This document shows, one piece after another, positions 30,901 through 41,625 of a stretch of 64,000 bases of DNA. Made by a program: the position numbers and the translations under genes. The notes under the pieces are model-generated. The model had not been told where the DNA came from. It worked only from the letters and a program-made list of their open reading frames with translations, and did no database searches. Every line of letters starts with the position of its first letter. The stretch's first letter is position 1. Source of the stretch: Takakia lepidozioides (lineage: Eukaryota; Streptophyta; Takakiopsida; Takakiales; Takakiaceae); the NCBI GenBank assembly GCA_030704615.1, contig CM060733.1:76360907-76424906 (forward strand), in the 5' to 3' direction.

Positions 30901-31022
30901 ATACTATGCTCGTACCTCAAACCCTTGTTGATAATTTCACAATTATCAAACAAGAAATCACGGATAAAGAATCCAACCCCTTTTTGACCGCGTTTGGCAG
31001 AGGCTGCCTTGAGAGTACACAT
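27939..31022 (-). CDS. LINE ORF2: endonuclease (partial) and reverse transcriptase
   Basis: A single frame of 1027 codons. The N-terminus lacks the first part of the AP-type endonuclease; what remains includes GVGFFIRDF, LGDFNARVGKG and the catalytic TSDHFLVWTEI. The reverse transcriptase follows: YKKGDREEPGNYRGIMLLN, GFRRNRGCVDHIFTLSQII, VFFLDVKKAYDTVWRD, GVAQGCTLSPLLFNVFINQLL (split here as GVAQGCTLSPLL / FNVFINQLL), and the catalytic box ALMFADDFAG. Near the C-terminus is CNCPLCGQSEDSIHF, the start of a CCHC-type finger. A one-base loss at the stop moves the rest (including the last Cys) into the next frame, which continues to 27691. No ORF1 is present because of 5' truncation. The element is not autonomous as it stands. 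Confidence 0.9.
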   Translation of the reverse strand: MCTLKAASAKRGQKGVGFFIRDFLFDNCEIINKGLRYEHSIWLKLNLKGGMSTKDLFVGCVYMPTEGTLSADADKAFEDVKLDCASFLAKGQVVLLGDFNARVGKGLHQDDIIGPFGEDELNSSGRRLINCLEELQLLTLNNRTRGDQVQWTSEKSQTGERSIVDYIIMDKNLFPQCANVLIDRTDIGTSDHFLVWTEIKRCFSNTKRSVKRSIRKWRIEKFHNEEVKAEYVQALQEALPHFVQSLQELQSRSDNARNEVERAVDSWESFVSSVADKIIGRKLIVCGRAVNWWTNEIKLKIAERRALYKECCNLKTNRELWARYYQLRKDINQLVRSQKKLYWDKLYSEINSNHYGGNDKKFWLALQRLYKPKNGQQVQALKTTKGAVVTSSVDIVKTFENHYSILGRTSRSNSEGSSAKWRDTVGKTVPMIQNSPDELEYISMAYNAPISSSEIVEAIEHLNGYKAGGPDGTVNELIKHGGDPMIEALVLLFNLIWKTEMIPFRWRQGVIVNLYKKGDREEPGNYRGIMLLNAVGKTFCRAISTRLEVDLESRGCFHEGQAGFRRNRGCVDHIFTLSQIIQGRKKEGKPTYVFFLDVKKAYDTVWRDGIWFRLWSCGIKGKMWRVGHNLYAHTKSCVTVNGQKSNFFDIDQGVAQGCTLSPLLFNVFINQLLEDVESEGFGLRVGDTTIPALMFADDFAGIGETPINLQELIDCAKRYFDLWGLEANVSKCAVVAFSDRGDGGSDLKWQWGSQEIPVLPSYTYLGVEFSSNCNWDAHIRKVVQTGKGKALGLTKFFHCRGVNSEVKKTMLSRVIRPALEYGSAIWVDNSNQAKSLESIQVGVLKECMSACSKTANVAVRGEFGIPSLSSRRDEFKVRWWGQLQHMPNTRYPKLIDSISWKQDRPVKQAKSWQKRVEKILKDLDLDPQVLTLLDKSDLEAVVSEAMSVAMRLPDENEVRQRTSLNLFPVSDMGVDILDDLKGLPTLGTRLKFKLRAGSLPLNSKQKQRGKGECNCPLCGQSEDSIHF

Positions 31023-31308
31023 CCTACCTGCCCATTTATAACCATTGAAAGATAGAAAGATAGAAAGAGAGTCAGGGGTGAGGGAACTGGTGGCGTGGTA
31101 AATACCTTTTCGCTCAGCCCCAGGAGCCTCACCATTTTTTGGTTTGTATGCTCAGGCATGGGCATTGACTTGGGGATTGTTTTCTTGTCATGGCTGCTGG
31201 AAAATCCCCTTGAGTTAAGGTCAGATTAAACTGACCCTTTTGCAAGTCAACCTCATCCTCTTAGGCATTCACTTTGTGCAGGAAAAGGTTCTGTTCTTCT
31301 ATGTGCAG

Positions 31309-31753
31309 GTCCCGTGGAGAGGTATGATGTGTTTATCAGTCATAGAGGGCCGGACGTAAAGAAGACTTTCGTGGGCCACTTGGTTGAGGCGCTGCGCACT
31401 GCTGGGTTTAAACCGTTCCTCGACGCCAAAGATATTGGTTTGGGAGAGTGTCCATGGGAGTCCATCGATCATGCTATCCGCAGTGCTCGTATCTGCATAC
31501 CGGTGTTCAGTAAGGGTTATACGGGGTCCAAGTGGTGCCTGGATGAGCTATGCCTCATGTTGAAAAGCCGTGACAATGTCATCTTGCCCATCTTCTATGA
31601 TGTGAAACCCAGCGATGTACGTTGGCCAGATAATGGTTGTCTAAGGGCTGGACTTGAGAAACAAAGAGAGCGGCACACTGATGAAGAAGTGACAAAGTGG
31701 AAGGAAGCACTCACTCAAGCATCACATCGCATGGGAGTGGAACTTGCAGATGG
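31309..31753 (+). CDS. right TNL gene, exon 2: TIR domain
   Basis: The 445-nt counterpart of 9426-9870 with identical splice borders (TGTGCAG|GTCCC, GATGG|GTAGGG). It encodes VERYDVFISHRGPDVKKTF, FLDAKDIGLGECPWESID, ICIPVFSKGYTGSKWCLDEL (catalytic glutamate present) and the canonical PIFYDVKPSDVRWPD. The TIR exon itself is intact and closer to the family consensus than the left copy. The gene as a whole is disrupted upstream and downstream. Confidence 0.9.
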
Positions 31754-32779
31754 GTAGGGTGTGCAAAGTTTGCTTGCTTACTCCTGTATATTTGGCATGA
31801 TGATGATTTACTTGATTTCCCACCTCCCTCCCACTCCCGAGAACTCTTGACTTTTATAAGCATTCATTACCCAATTCCTCCTACCTTGCTGTCTTCCTTG
31901 TATGACTCTACCCTTGAAGTTGTGGAGGCCTTTGTCAACAACGAGGGGCTGCATGGGGATATCGTTTTCTTCTCTTGTCGGTTTTAAGGATTTGTCATGC
32001 GTTCTTGTACCATCAGGTCATTGCACTTACTTTCTCTTGGAGAGAAAATGATGGTGGCCTGATACTTCCATACTTCTTCATTTTTTGCTTGGTCCATGGA
32101 TGTGTGAGAGGCAGTCACCAAGTCTATATACTACAATTCTTAGTTCAGTGTTCATATGAATCCATGTTCATTGTTTTGTTATGGTCGGCGTCTTTTATAC
32201 ATGCTTCTTTTTTTCTTTTCTTTTTCTTTTTCTATTACTTTTTTGTTGCTGTTTCTCTAATTGTTTTTTGTTTGCTCATCTGAAAATTCCTCTATAATAA
32301 CCTTAGATCAGATCTGCTCAATGCTTCTTATTTGGCTTCCTTTAATTGTAAGTAAGGATATATCTCCATATTCGTAAAGATATTACAGCCCACTCTCTAT
32401 TTCCTCATTCTTTTTATCTAATAGGAAAGAATCGCGCATGCAAATGTAGAAGTGGGACTTTAATTATATGATTTAGGATATTTCATATAAATTTTATGAT
32501 AGTTGTAATTGTTTGTTTTCTGACGAGATCTTTTAGTGGATCAACATCACTTTAATGGCAAAGCCCCTTGGCACTATGAGCTTTGCATAAAAAGTTGTTT
32601 GTTGCACTCTTAGATCACAAAGTGTGGTGCTGATTGTGGTGTAGATGTTGGAGCTCTTTGGAAGCTTGCTTGTGACTTTGGATAACTGATTGAAAATTAC
32701 TGATTCTTAGAAGCAATTCTTGATGAGATGCTTATGGGGCACAGCCTTATGTAGCCTTATCAATACCCTTGATGTGCAG

Positions 32780-33889
32780 GTCTGAAGTGAGTGTGCTGAA
32801 GAAAGTCGTGAAGAAAGTTGTTAAAGTTTTGAACATATTACCATTTGGAACTGCCAAACACCCTGTCGGGCTTGAGGAAAGAGCAAAAATTGTAATCCAA
32901 AGTCTGCAGCTTGGTCCAGGAGTTAGGTCATTTGGCATATGGGGCACAGGTGGAGTGGGCAAGACGACATTAGCAAAAGAAATATACAATATTATTTTTA
33001 CGGGTTTTGAGGCGGCTAGTTTTGTGGCAGACATCAAGGAGAGAGCTAAGCAGCCTGATGGGGTCACCAACATGCAAAAGCAATTGCACGATGACATATG
33101 CAAAAATACAGATTTAAGGATGAATTGCGTATATCGAGGAAAAGAAATATTGAAGGCGCGTCTACGTGGGAAGAAGGTTTTGATTGTGTTGGATGACGTT
33201 GATGATCAGTCTCAAATGGATGCTCTATTGTTCGATGCAGAGATGTTTGGAGAACTAGGAGATGGGAGTTGTTGTGTGATGACATCACGTGACAAGCATT
33301 GATGTCAAAACTTGGTGGTCTTTACAATGTCGAGGGTCTTTGTGAGGAAGATTCGAAGAAGTTGTTCAATTTGCATGCCTTTTCGAATTCGAACCCAAAA
33401 GAACATTTTGAAAAGCTTGCAACTGATGTTGTGAAAGCTTGTGGTGGGCTTCCGTTAATTTTGGAGATAATTGGCGCATCATTGAGTGGACAGGAGAACA
33501 GAGACATTTGGGAAGAAGTCCTTGAGAAGTTGAAGAAACAATCTTATCTCCCAGAGAACAAAAAACTATATGAGATCTTGCGAATAAGCTTTGATGCTCT
33601 CGAGGAAAATCATAAAAAAATGTTCCTTGACATTGCTTGCGTGCTCCTTGGGGAATCAAGTGAGATAGCTAAACGAGCCTGGAAAGGATCTGGGTGGTCT
33701 GCAGAGATTGGACTTCAAAATCTCATTGATAAGGCATTGGTGAAGTTGGACCATGAACGCAGATTCTTGATGCATGATCATCTACGAGACATGGGTCGAC
33801 ACATCGTGACGATAGAGCATGGTTTGCTTGAGAGGTGGAGTGGCTTTTGGGTACCTCAAGACGAAGCAACAGACCTGAGTGAAAATGAG
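32780..33889 (+). pseudogene. right TNL gene, exon 3: NB-ARC with one-base deletion
   Basis: Colinear with 7274-8384 but 1110 instead of 1111 nt. One A is missing at about 33297 (CAAGCATTG versus CAAGCAATTG), directly after the RNBS-B motif GSCCVMTSRDK, giving a stop at 33300-33302. The P-loop GTGGVGKTT and kinase-2 LIVLDDVDD lie before the break. The GLPL box CGGLPLILEII, RNBS-D MFLDIACVLLG and LMHDHLRDMGR lie after it in the shifted frame. Intron 31754-32779 (1026 nt) precedes it. Confidence 0.9.
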
Positions 33890-34209
33890 GTGATTTCATA
33901 AAAATCGAACTGTCTATTCCATTGTTGTTAAAGTTTGTACGATGCAAGTCAAGACTCAAATATTTGATTGATGGGTGAAGAGGGGGCGAACTGATTGTTC
34001 CAAGTGTTAACACATTTTGGAAGCTGCACAACTTCAAGGCTTGACTGTAAATCAACAACTTGATGGACATTCATTGTACAAGAGAAACACAAAATGTAAT
34101 GCACGTTCAATTTTTTTCATAGATGCCATATGATTGGAATTTCTATTTGAAGATGTCATGAATGTTGTTATCTGTTGAATACAAGAATGTATGTTGTGGT
34201 GTTGTCCAG

Positions 34210-34500
34210 ATCAAATCCAAGGTCCAAGTGCTTTCACTAAATTTGGAGAATGTGGACAGAGATTCCAAAAGATTGGCTATGGAGAGCTTTCAGACCATGA
34301 AAAAGCTAAGAATACTTTTCTTACATGATTTCACATGCGAATCTTCCATTACTTTACCAAAGAGTTTGACATGGTTTCGCATGTGTGATTTGCGATCCGA
34401 CTACTTGCCTCACGGGCTTTTTTTTGCAAACAATTTGCGCGTGCTTCATGTGCGAGATAGTACCATCCAAAAGTTGTGGGAGGAAGATCATAATAATCAG
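34210..34500 (+). CDS. right TNL gene, exon 4: NB-ARC/LRR linker
   Basis: A 291-nt exon, same borders and length as the left copy (GTCCAG|ATC, CAG|GTACAT). The sequence IKSKVQVLSLNLEN..NNLRVLHVRDSTIQKLWEED is unchanged. Intact in itself. Confidence 0.8.
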
Positions 34501-34627
34501 GTACATGTTATCTAAATTGAATATCATATATTACATTAAATGTAGACTTTAGATTGTATGCTTCTTTGAAATGTTGTGTTGTAAAAAATGAATTGGGATC
34601 AATATCTATTATTTTGAGTAAAACTAG

Positions 34628-37600
34628 GTGCGGATAGTAATAAATTTTGGTGATATTGTCTTGAAGGGTCCAACACACACTTTGGCTCATATGAAAAAAG
34701 TGGAGGAGATAGAAATATCTAGGTGTTCAAGACTTGAAATGCTTCCACATTCAATTGGAGAGCTAACGATGCTTCAAAAGATGATTGTCAAGCATTGTAC
34801 AGCACTCAAAGGCCTACCAAACTCCATTGGTAATCTTGCAAAGTTAAAAGTCCTCAGCCTTGAGGGTTGTTCCTGCAACATACAAGCCGTGCTTGATTGT
34901 TTGGGGCTGTGGAAAGAGCTCGAAGAGTTGGATCTCTCTTCTTGCACCAGCTTGGAGAGCTTGCCTGAATCCATCGGATCATTGATTCATCTCCAACAAC
35001 TGCGGCTCATGAATTGTACAACACTCAAAGGCCTGCCAGACTCCATTGGTAATCTTGCATTGTTAAAAATCCTGAATCTTCGGGGTTGTTCCAACATACA
35101 AGTCGTGCCTGATTGTTTGGGGGTGTTGAAAGAGCTCGAAGAGTTGGACCTCTCTTCTTGTGCGAGCTTGGAGAGGTTGCCTGATTCCATCGGAGCATTG
35201 ATTCATCTCCAAAAATTGTGGCTCGATAATTGTATAGCACTCAAAGGCCTGCCAGACTCCATTGGTAATCTTGCAAAGTTAAAAGTCCTCGTCCTTCAGG
35301 GTTGTTCCAACATACAAGTCGTGCTTGATTGTTTGGGGCTGTTGAAAGAGCTCGAAGAGTTGGACCTCTCTTCTTGTACGAGCTTGGAGAGGTTGCCTGA
35401 TTCCATCGGAGCATTGATTCATCTCCAAAAATTGTGGCTCAAGAATTGTACAGCACTCAAAGGCTTGCCTGATTCCATTGGAGCATTGATTCATCTCCAA
35501 AAATTGTGGCTCAATAATTGTACAGCACTCAAAGGCCTGCCAGATTCCATTGGTAATCTTGCAAAGTTAAAAGTCCTCGTCCTTAAGGGTTGTTCCAACA
35601 TACAAGCCGTGCCTGATTGTTTGGGGGTGTTGAAAGAGCTCGAAGAGTTGCACCTCTCTTCTTGTACGAGCTTGGAGAGGTTGCCTAATTCCATCGGAGC
35701 ATTGATTCATCTCCAAAAATTGTGGCTGGATAATTGTACAGCATTCAAAGGCCTTCCAGACTCCATTGGTAATGTTGCAAAATTGAAAAGCCTCTACCTT
35801 GGGGGTTGTTCCAACATACAAGTCCTGCCTGATTGTTTTGGGCTGTTGAAAGAGCTCGAAAAGTTGGACCTCTCTTCTTGTACGAGCTTGGAGAGGTTGC
35901 CTGATTCCATTGGAGCATTGATTCATATCCAAAAATTGTGGCTCAAGAATTGTACAGCACTCAAAGACCTGCCTGATTCCATCGGAGCATTGATTCATCT
36001 CCAAAAATTGTGGCTCAATAATTGTACAGCACTCAAAGGCCTGCCAGATTCCATTGGTAATCTTGCAAAGTTAAAAGTCCTCGTCCTTAAGGGTTGTTCC
36101 AACATACAAGCAATGCCTGATTGTTTGGGGGTGTTGAAAGAGCTCGAAGAGTTGGACCTCTCTTCTTGTACGAGCTTGGAGAGGTTGCCTGATTCCATCG
36201 GAGCATTGATTCATCTTCAAAAATTGTGGCTGGATAATTGTACAGCATTCAAAGGCCTTCCAGACTCCATTGGTAATGTTGCAAAATTGAAAAGCCTCTA
36301 CCTTGGGGGTTGTTCCAACATACAAGTCCTGCCTGATTGTTTTGGGCTGTTGAAAGAGCTCGAAAAGTTGGACCTCTCTTTTTGTACGAGCTTGGAGAGG
36401 TTGCCTGATTCCATCGGAGCATTAACTCATCTCCAATACTTGATGCTCATAGGGCTCAAGACTTGTTTAGCAACTGAACACCTTCACGACTCCATTGGTA
36501 ATCTTGCAAAGTTAAAAGTCCTCAGCCTTAGAGGTTGTTCCAACAACTTACAAGCCCTGCTTGATTGTTTGGGGCTGTTGAAAGAGCTCGAAGAGTTGGA
36601 GCTCTCTACTTGTACGACCTTGGAGAGGTTGCCTCATTCCATCGGAGCATTGATTCATCTCCAAAAATTGCGGCTCAATACTTGTATAGCACTCAAAGGC
36701 CTGCCTGATTCCATCGGAGCATTGATTCATCTCCAACAATTGTGGCTCAAGAATTGTACAGCACTCAAAGGCTTGCCAGACTCCATTCGTAATCTTGCAA
36801 AGTTAAAAGTCCTCGTCCTTGAGGGTTGTTCCAACATACAAGTCGTGCCTGATTGTTTGGGGGTGTTGAAAGAGCTCGAAGAGTTGGACCTCTCTTCTTG
36901 TACGAGTTTGCGAAGGTTGCCCGATTCCATCGGAGCATTGATTCATCTCCAAAAATTGTGGCTCAATAATTGTACAGCACTCAAACGCCTGCCAGACTCC
37001 ATTGGTAATCTTGCAAAGTTAAAAGTTCTCGTCCTTAAGGGTTGTTCCAACATACAAGTCGTGCCTGATTGTTTGGGGGTGTTGAAAGAGCTCGAAGAGT
37101 TGGACCTCTCTTCTTGTACGAGTTTGCGAAGGTTGCCCGATTCCATCGGAGCATTGATTCATCTCCAAAAATTGTGGCTCAATAATTGTACAGCACTCAA
37201 ACGCCTGCCAGACTCCATTGGTAATCTTGCAAAGTTAAAAGTTCTCGTCCTTAAGGGTTGTTCCAACATACAAGTCGTGCCTGATTGTTTGGGGGTGTTG
37301 AAAGAGCTCGAAGAGTTGGACCTCTCTTCTTGTACGAGTTTGCGAAGGTTGCCCGATTCCATCGGAACATTGATTCATCTCCAAAAATTGTGGCTCAATA
37401 ATTGTACAGCACTCAAACGCCTGCCAGACTCCATTGGTAATCTTGCAAAGTTAAAAGTTCTCGTCCTTCAGGGTTGTTCCAACATACAAGTCGTGCCTGA
37501 TTGTTTGGGGGTGTTGAAAGAGCTCGAAGAGTTGGACCTCTCTTCTTGTACGAGCTTGGAGAGGTTGCCTGATTCCATCGGAACATTGATTCATCTCCAA

Positions 37601-37921
37601 AACTTGTGGCTGAAGAATTGTACAGCACTCAAAGGCCTGCCTGATTCCATCGGAGCATTGATTCATCTCCAAAATTTGTGTCTCAATAATTGTACAGCAC
37701 TCAAAGGCCTACCAGACTCCATTGGTAATCTTGCAAAGTTAAAAGTCCTCGTCCTTGAGGGTTGTTCCAACATACAAGTTGTGCCTCATTGTTTGGGGCT
37801 ATTGAAAGAGCTCGAACAGTTGGGCCTCTCTTCTTGTACGAGCTTGGAGGGGTTGCTTGATTCCATTGCAGCATTGATTCATCTCCAAAAATTGTCGCCC
37901 AAGAATTGTACAGTACTCTAA
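34628..37921 (+). CDS. right TNL gene, exon 5: LRR domain up to the first stop
   Basis: An open stretch of 1097 codons of 24-residue LRRs in 72-residue super-repeats, homologous to 3375-6536 but with its own repeat order and number. It starts at AG|GTGCGG in phase 0. The first stop, TAA at 37919-37921, replaces the lysine codon in the conserved NCTALKGLPDSIG (here NCTVL-stop-GLPDSIG). Downstream LRR coding continues in the same frame to 41625. The exon is downstream of the frameshift in exon 3, so it is not translated as part of an intact receptor. Confidence 0.85.
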   Translation: MRIVINFGDIVLKGPTHTLAHMKKVEEIEISRCSRLEMLPHSIGELTMLQKMIVKHCTALKGLPNSIGNLAKLKVLSLEGCSCNIQAVLDCLGLWKELEELDLSSCTSLESLPESIGSLIHLQQLRLMNCTTLKGLPDSIGNLALLKILNLRGCSNIQVVPDCLGVLKELEELDLSSCASLERLPDSIGALIHLQKLWLDNCIALKGLPDSIGNLAKLKVLVLQGCSNIQVVLDCLGLLKELEELDLSSCTSLERLPDSIGALIHLQKLWLKNCTALKGLPDSIGALIHLQKLWLNNCTALKGLPDSIGNLAKLKVLVLKGCSNIQAVPDCLGVLKELEELHLSSCTSLERLPNSIGALIHLQKLWLDNCTAFKGLPDSIGNVAKLKSLYLGGCSNIQVLPDCFGLLKELEKLDLSSCTSLERLPDSIGALIHIQKLWLKNCTALKDLPDSIGALIHLQKLWLNNCTALKGLPDSIGNLAKLKVLVLKGCSNIQAMPDCLGVLKELEELDLSSCTSLERLPDSIGALIHLQKLWLDNCTAFKGLPDSIGNVAKLKSLYLGGCSNIQVLPDCFGLLKELEKLDLSFCTSLERLPDSIGALTHLQYLMLIGLKTCLATEHLHDSIGNLAKLKVLSLRGCSNNLQALLDCLGLLKELEELELSTCTTLERLPHSIGALIHLQKLRLNTCIALKGLPDSIGALIHLQQLWLKNCTALKGLPDSIRNLAKLKVLVLEGCSNIQVVPDCLGVLKELEELDLSSCTSLRRLPDSIGALIHLQKLWLNNCTALKRLPDSIGNLAKLKVLVLKGCSNIQVVPDCLGVLKELEELDLSSCTSLRRLPDSIGALIHLQKLWLNNCTALKRLPDSIGNLAKLKVLVLKGCSNIQVVPDCLGVLKELEELDLSSCTSLRRLPDSIGTLIHLQKLWLNNCTALKRLPDSIGNLAKLKVLVLQGCSNIQVVPDCLGVLKELEELDLSSCTSLERLPDSIGTLIHLQNLWLKNCTALKGLPDSIGALIHLQNLCLNNCTALKGLPDSIGNLAKLKVLVLEGCSNIQVVPHCLGLLKELEQLGLSSCTSLEGLLDSIAALIHLQKLSPKNCTVL

Positions 37922-40900
37922 GGCTTGCCAGACTCCATTGGTAATCTTGCAAAGTTAAAAGTCCTCGTCTTTGAGGGTTGTTCCTGCAACATACAAGGCG
38001 TACTTGATTGTTTGGGGCTGTTGAAAGAGCTCGAAGTGTTGGATCTCTCTTCTTGCACCAGCTTAGAGAGCTTGCCTGAATCCATCGGAACATTGATTCA
38101 TCTCGAACAATTGTGGCTCATCAATTGTGCAACACTCAAAGGCTTGCCAGACTCCATAGGTAATCTTGCATTGTTAAAAATCCTCAGAGTTCAGGGTTAA
38201 TCCAACATACAAGTCGTGCCTGATTGTTTGGGGCTGGTGAAAGAGCTCGAAGTGTTGGACCTCTCTTCTTGTACGAGCTTGGAGAGCTCGCTTGATTCCA
38301 TCGGAGCATTGATTCATCTCCAACAATTGTGGCTCAAGAATTGTACAACATTCAAAGGCGTGCCAGACTCCATTGATAATCTTGCAAAGTTAAAAGTCCT
38401 CGTCCTTCAGGGTTGTTCCAACATACAAGTCGTGCCCGATTGTTTGGGGCTGTTGAAAGAGCTCGAAGAGTTGGACCTCTCTTCTTGTACGAGCTTGGAG
38501 AGGTTGCCTGATTCCAATGGAGCATCGATTCATCTCCAAAACTTGTGGCTCAAGAATTGTAGAGCACTCAAAGGCCTGCCTGATTCCATCGGAGCATTGA
38601 TTCATCTCCAAAATTTGTGTCTCAATAATTGTACAGCACTCAAAGGCCTGTCGGACTCCATTGGTAATCTTGCAAAGTTAAAAGTCCTCGTCCTTGAGGG
38701 TTGTTCCAACATACAAGTTGTGCCTCATTGTTTGGGGCTATTGAAAGAGCTCGAACAGTTGGGCCTCTCTTCTTGTATGAGCTTGGAGGGGTTGCCTGAT
38801 TCCATTGCAGCATTGATTCATCTCCAAAAATTGTCGCCCAAGAATTGTACAGTACTCTAAGGCTTGCCAGACTCCATTGGTAATCTTGCAAAGTTAAAAG
38901 TCCTCGTCTTTGAGGGTTGTTCCTGCAACATACAAGGCATACTTGATTGCTTGGGGCTGTTGAAAGAGCTCGAAGTGTTGGATCTCTCTTCTTGCACCAG
39001 CTTAGAGAGCTTGCCTGAATCCATCGGAACATTGATTCATCTCGAACAACTGTGGCTCATCAATTGTACAACACTCAAAGGCTTGTCAGACTCCATAGGT
39101 AATCTTGCATTGTTAAAAATCCTCAAAGTTCAGGGTTAATCCAACATACAAGTCGTGCCTGATTGTTTGGGGCTGGTGAAAGAGCTCGAAGTGTTGGACC
39201 TCTCTTCTTGTACGAGCTTGGAGAGCTTGCTTGATTCCATCGGAGCATTGATTCATCTCCAACAATTGTGGCTCAATAATTGTACAGCACTCAAAGGCGT
39301 GCCAGACTCCATTGGTAATCTTGCAAAGTTAAAAGTCCTCGTCCTTCAGGGTTGTTCCAACATACAAGTCGTGCCCGATTGTTTGGGGCTGTTGAAAGAG
39401 CTCGAAGAGTTGGACCTCTCTTCTTGTACGATTGGAAGGTTGCCTGATTCCAACGGAGCATCGATTCATCTCCAAAACTTGTGGCTCAAGAATTGTAGAG
39501 CACTCAAAGGCCTGCCTGATTCCATCGGAGCATTGATTCATCTCCAAAATTTGTGTCTCAATAATTGTACAGCACTCAAAGGCCTGTCGGACTCCATTGG
39601 TAATCTTGCAAAGTTAAAAGTCCTCGTCCTTGAGGGTTGTTCCAACATACAAGTTGTGCCTCATTGTTTGGGGCTATTGAAAGAGCTCGAACAGTTGGGC
39701 CTCTCTTCTTGTACGAGCTTGGAGGGGTTGCCTGATTCCATTGCAGCATTGATTCATCTCCAAAAATTGTCGCCCAAGAATTGTACAGTACTCTAAGGCT
39801 TGCCAGACTCCATTGGTAATCTTGCAAAGTTAAAAGTCCTCGTCTTTGAGGGTTGTTCCTGCAACATACAAGGCGTACTTGATTGTTTGGGGCTATTGAA
39901 AGAGCTCGAAGTGTTGGATCTCTCTTCTTGCACCAGCTTAGAGAGCTTGCCTGAATCCATCGGAACATTGATTCATCTCGAACAACTGTGGCTCATCAAT
40001 TGTACAACACTCAAAGGCTTGCCAGACTCCATAGGTAATCTTGCATTGTTAAAAATCCTCAAAGTTCAGGGTTAATCCAACATACAAGTCGTGCCTGATT
40101 GTTTGGGGCTGGTGAAAGAGCTCGAAGTGTTGGACCTCTCTTCTTGTACGAGCTCGGAGAGCTTGCTTGATTCCATCGGAGCATTGATTCATCTCCAATA
40201 CTTGTGGCTCAATAATTGTACAGCACTCAAAGGCCTGCCAGACTCCATTGGTAAAGTCCTCAACCTTGAGGGTTGTTCCAACATAAAAGTCGTGCCTCAT
40301 TGTTTGGGGCTGTTGAAAGAGCTCGAAGAGTTTGACCTCTCTTCTTGTACGAGCTTACCTGATTCCATTGGAGCATTGATTCATCTCCAAAATTTGTGTC
40401 TCAATAATTGTACAGCACTCAAAGGCCTGCCGGACTCCATTGGTAATCTTGCAAAGTTAAAAGTCCTCGTCCTTGAGGGTTGTTCCAACATACAAGTTGT
40501 GCCTCATTGTTTGGGGCTATTGAAAGAGCTCGAACAGTTGGGCCTCTCTTCTTGTACGAGCTTGGAGGGGTTGCCTGATTCCATTGGAGCATTGATTCAT
40601 CTCCAAAAATTGTCGCCCAAGAATTGTACAGTACTCTAAGGCTTGCCAGACTCCATTGGTAATCTTGCAAAGTTAAAAGTCCTCGTCTTTGAGGGTTGTT
40701 CCTGCAACATGCAAGGCGTACTTGATTGTTTGGGTCTGTTGAAAGAGCTCGAAGTGTTGGATCTCTATTCTTGCACCAGCTTAGAGAGCTTGCCTGAATC
40801 CATCGGAACTTTGATTCATCTCGAACAACTGTGGCTCATCAATTGTACAACACTCAAAGGCTTGCCAGACTCCATAGGTAATCTTGCATTGTTAAAAATC

Positions 40901-41625
40901 CTCAAAGTTCAGGGTTAATCCAACATACAAGTCGTGCCTGATTGTTTGGGGCTGGTGAAAGAGCTCGAAGTGTTGGACCTCTCTTCTTGTACGAGCTTGG
41001 AGAGCTTGCTTAATTCCATCGGAGCATTGATTCATCTCCAACAATTGTGGCTCAATAATTGTACAGCACTCAAAGGCGTGCCAGACTCCATTGGTAATCT
41101 TGCAAAGTTAAAAGTCCTCGTCCTTCAGGGTTGTTCCAACATACAAGTCGTGCCCGATTGTTTGGGGCTGTTGAAAGAGCTCGAAGAGTTGGACCTCTCT
41201 TCTTGTACGATTGGAAGGTTGCCTGATTCCAACGGAGCATCGATTCATCTCCAAAACTTGTGGCTCAAGAATTGTACAGCACTCAAAGGCCTGCCTGATT
41301 CCATCGGAGCATTGATTCATCTCCAAAATTTGTGTCTCAATAATTGTACAGCACTCAAAGGCCTGCCGGACTCCATTGGTAATCTTGCAAAGTTAAAAGT
41401 CCTCATCCTTGAGGGTTGTTCCAACATACAAGTTGTGCCTCATTGTTTGGGGCTATTGAAAGAGCTCGAACAGTTGGGCCTCTCTTCTTGTACGAGCTTG
41501 GAGGGGTTGCCTGATTCCATTGCAACATTGATTCATCTCCAAAAATTGTCGCCCAAGAATTGTACAGTACTCTAAGGCTTGCCAGACTCCATTGGTAATC
41601 TTGCAAAGTTAAAAGTCCTCCGCCT
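37922..41625 (+). pseudogene. stop-bearing higher-order tandem extension of the LRR exon
   Basis: LRR coding continues in the frame of 34628 for 3.7 kb without a frameshift, but with regularly placed TAA stops. One stop class (NCTVL-stop) ends at 37921, 38860, 39796, 40639 and 41575; the other (VQG-stop-SNIQ, replacing Cys) ends at 38200, 39139, 40075 and 40918. Spacing of 939, 936, 843 and 936 bp shows tandem duplication of a ~936-bp unit that already contained both stops; one unit has lost about 93 bp. The array ends at about 41625 against a transposase fragment. Confidence 0.9.

Larger units (their letters stand above)
27599..31045 (-). mobile_element. 5'-truncated LINE inserted in intron 1 of the right TNL
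   Basis: The insertion is 3447 bp long and flanked by TGAAAGATAGA at 27588-27598 and 31046-31056. The uninterrupted site is seen in the left arm near 10110-10135 (inverted). The element reads on the minus strand; its 3' end is GAGTACAA with no poly(A), a feature of some L2/RTE/Jockey-type LINEs. The 5' end is cut inside the endonuclease. An extra AAGATAGA unit sits beyond the right repeat. The insertion is in a TNL intron, opposite to the direction of transcription. Confidence 0.9.
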
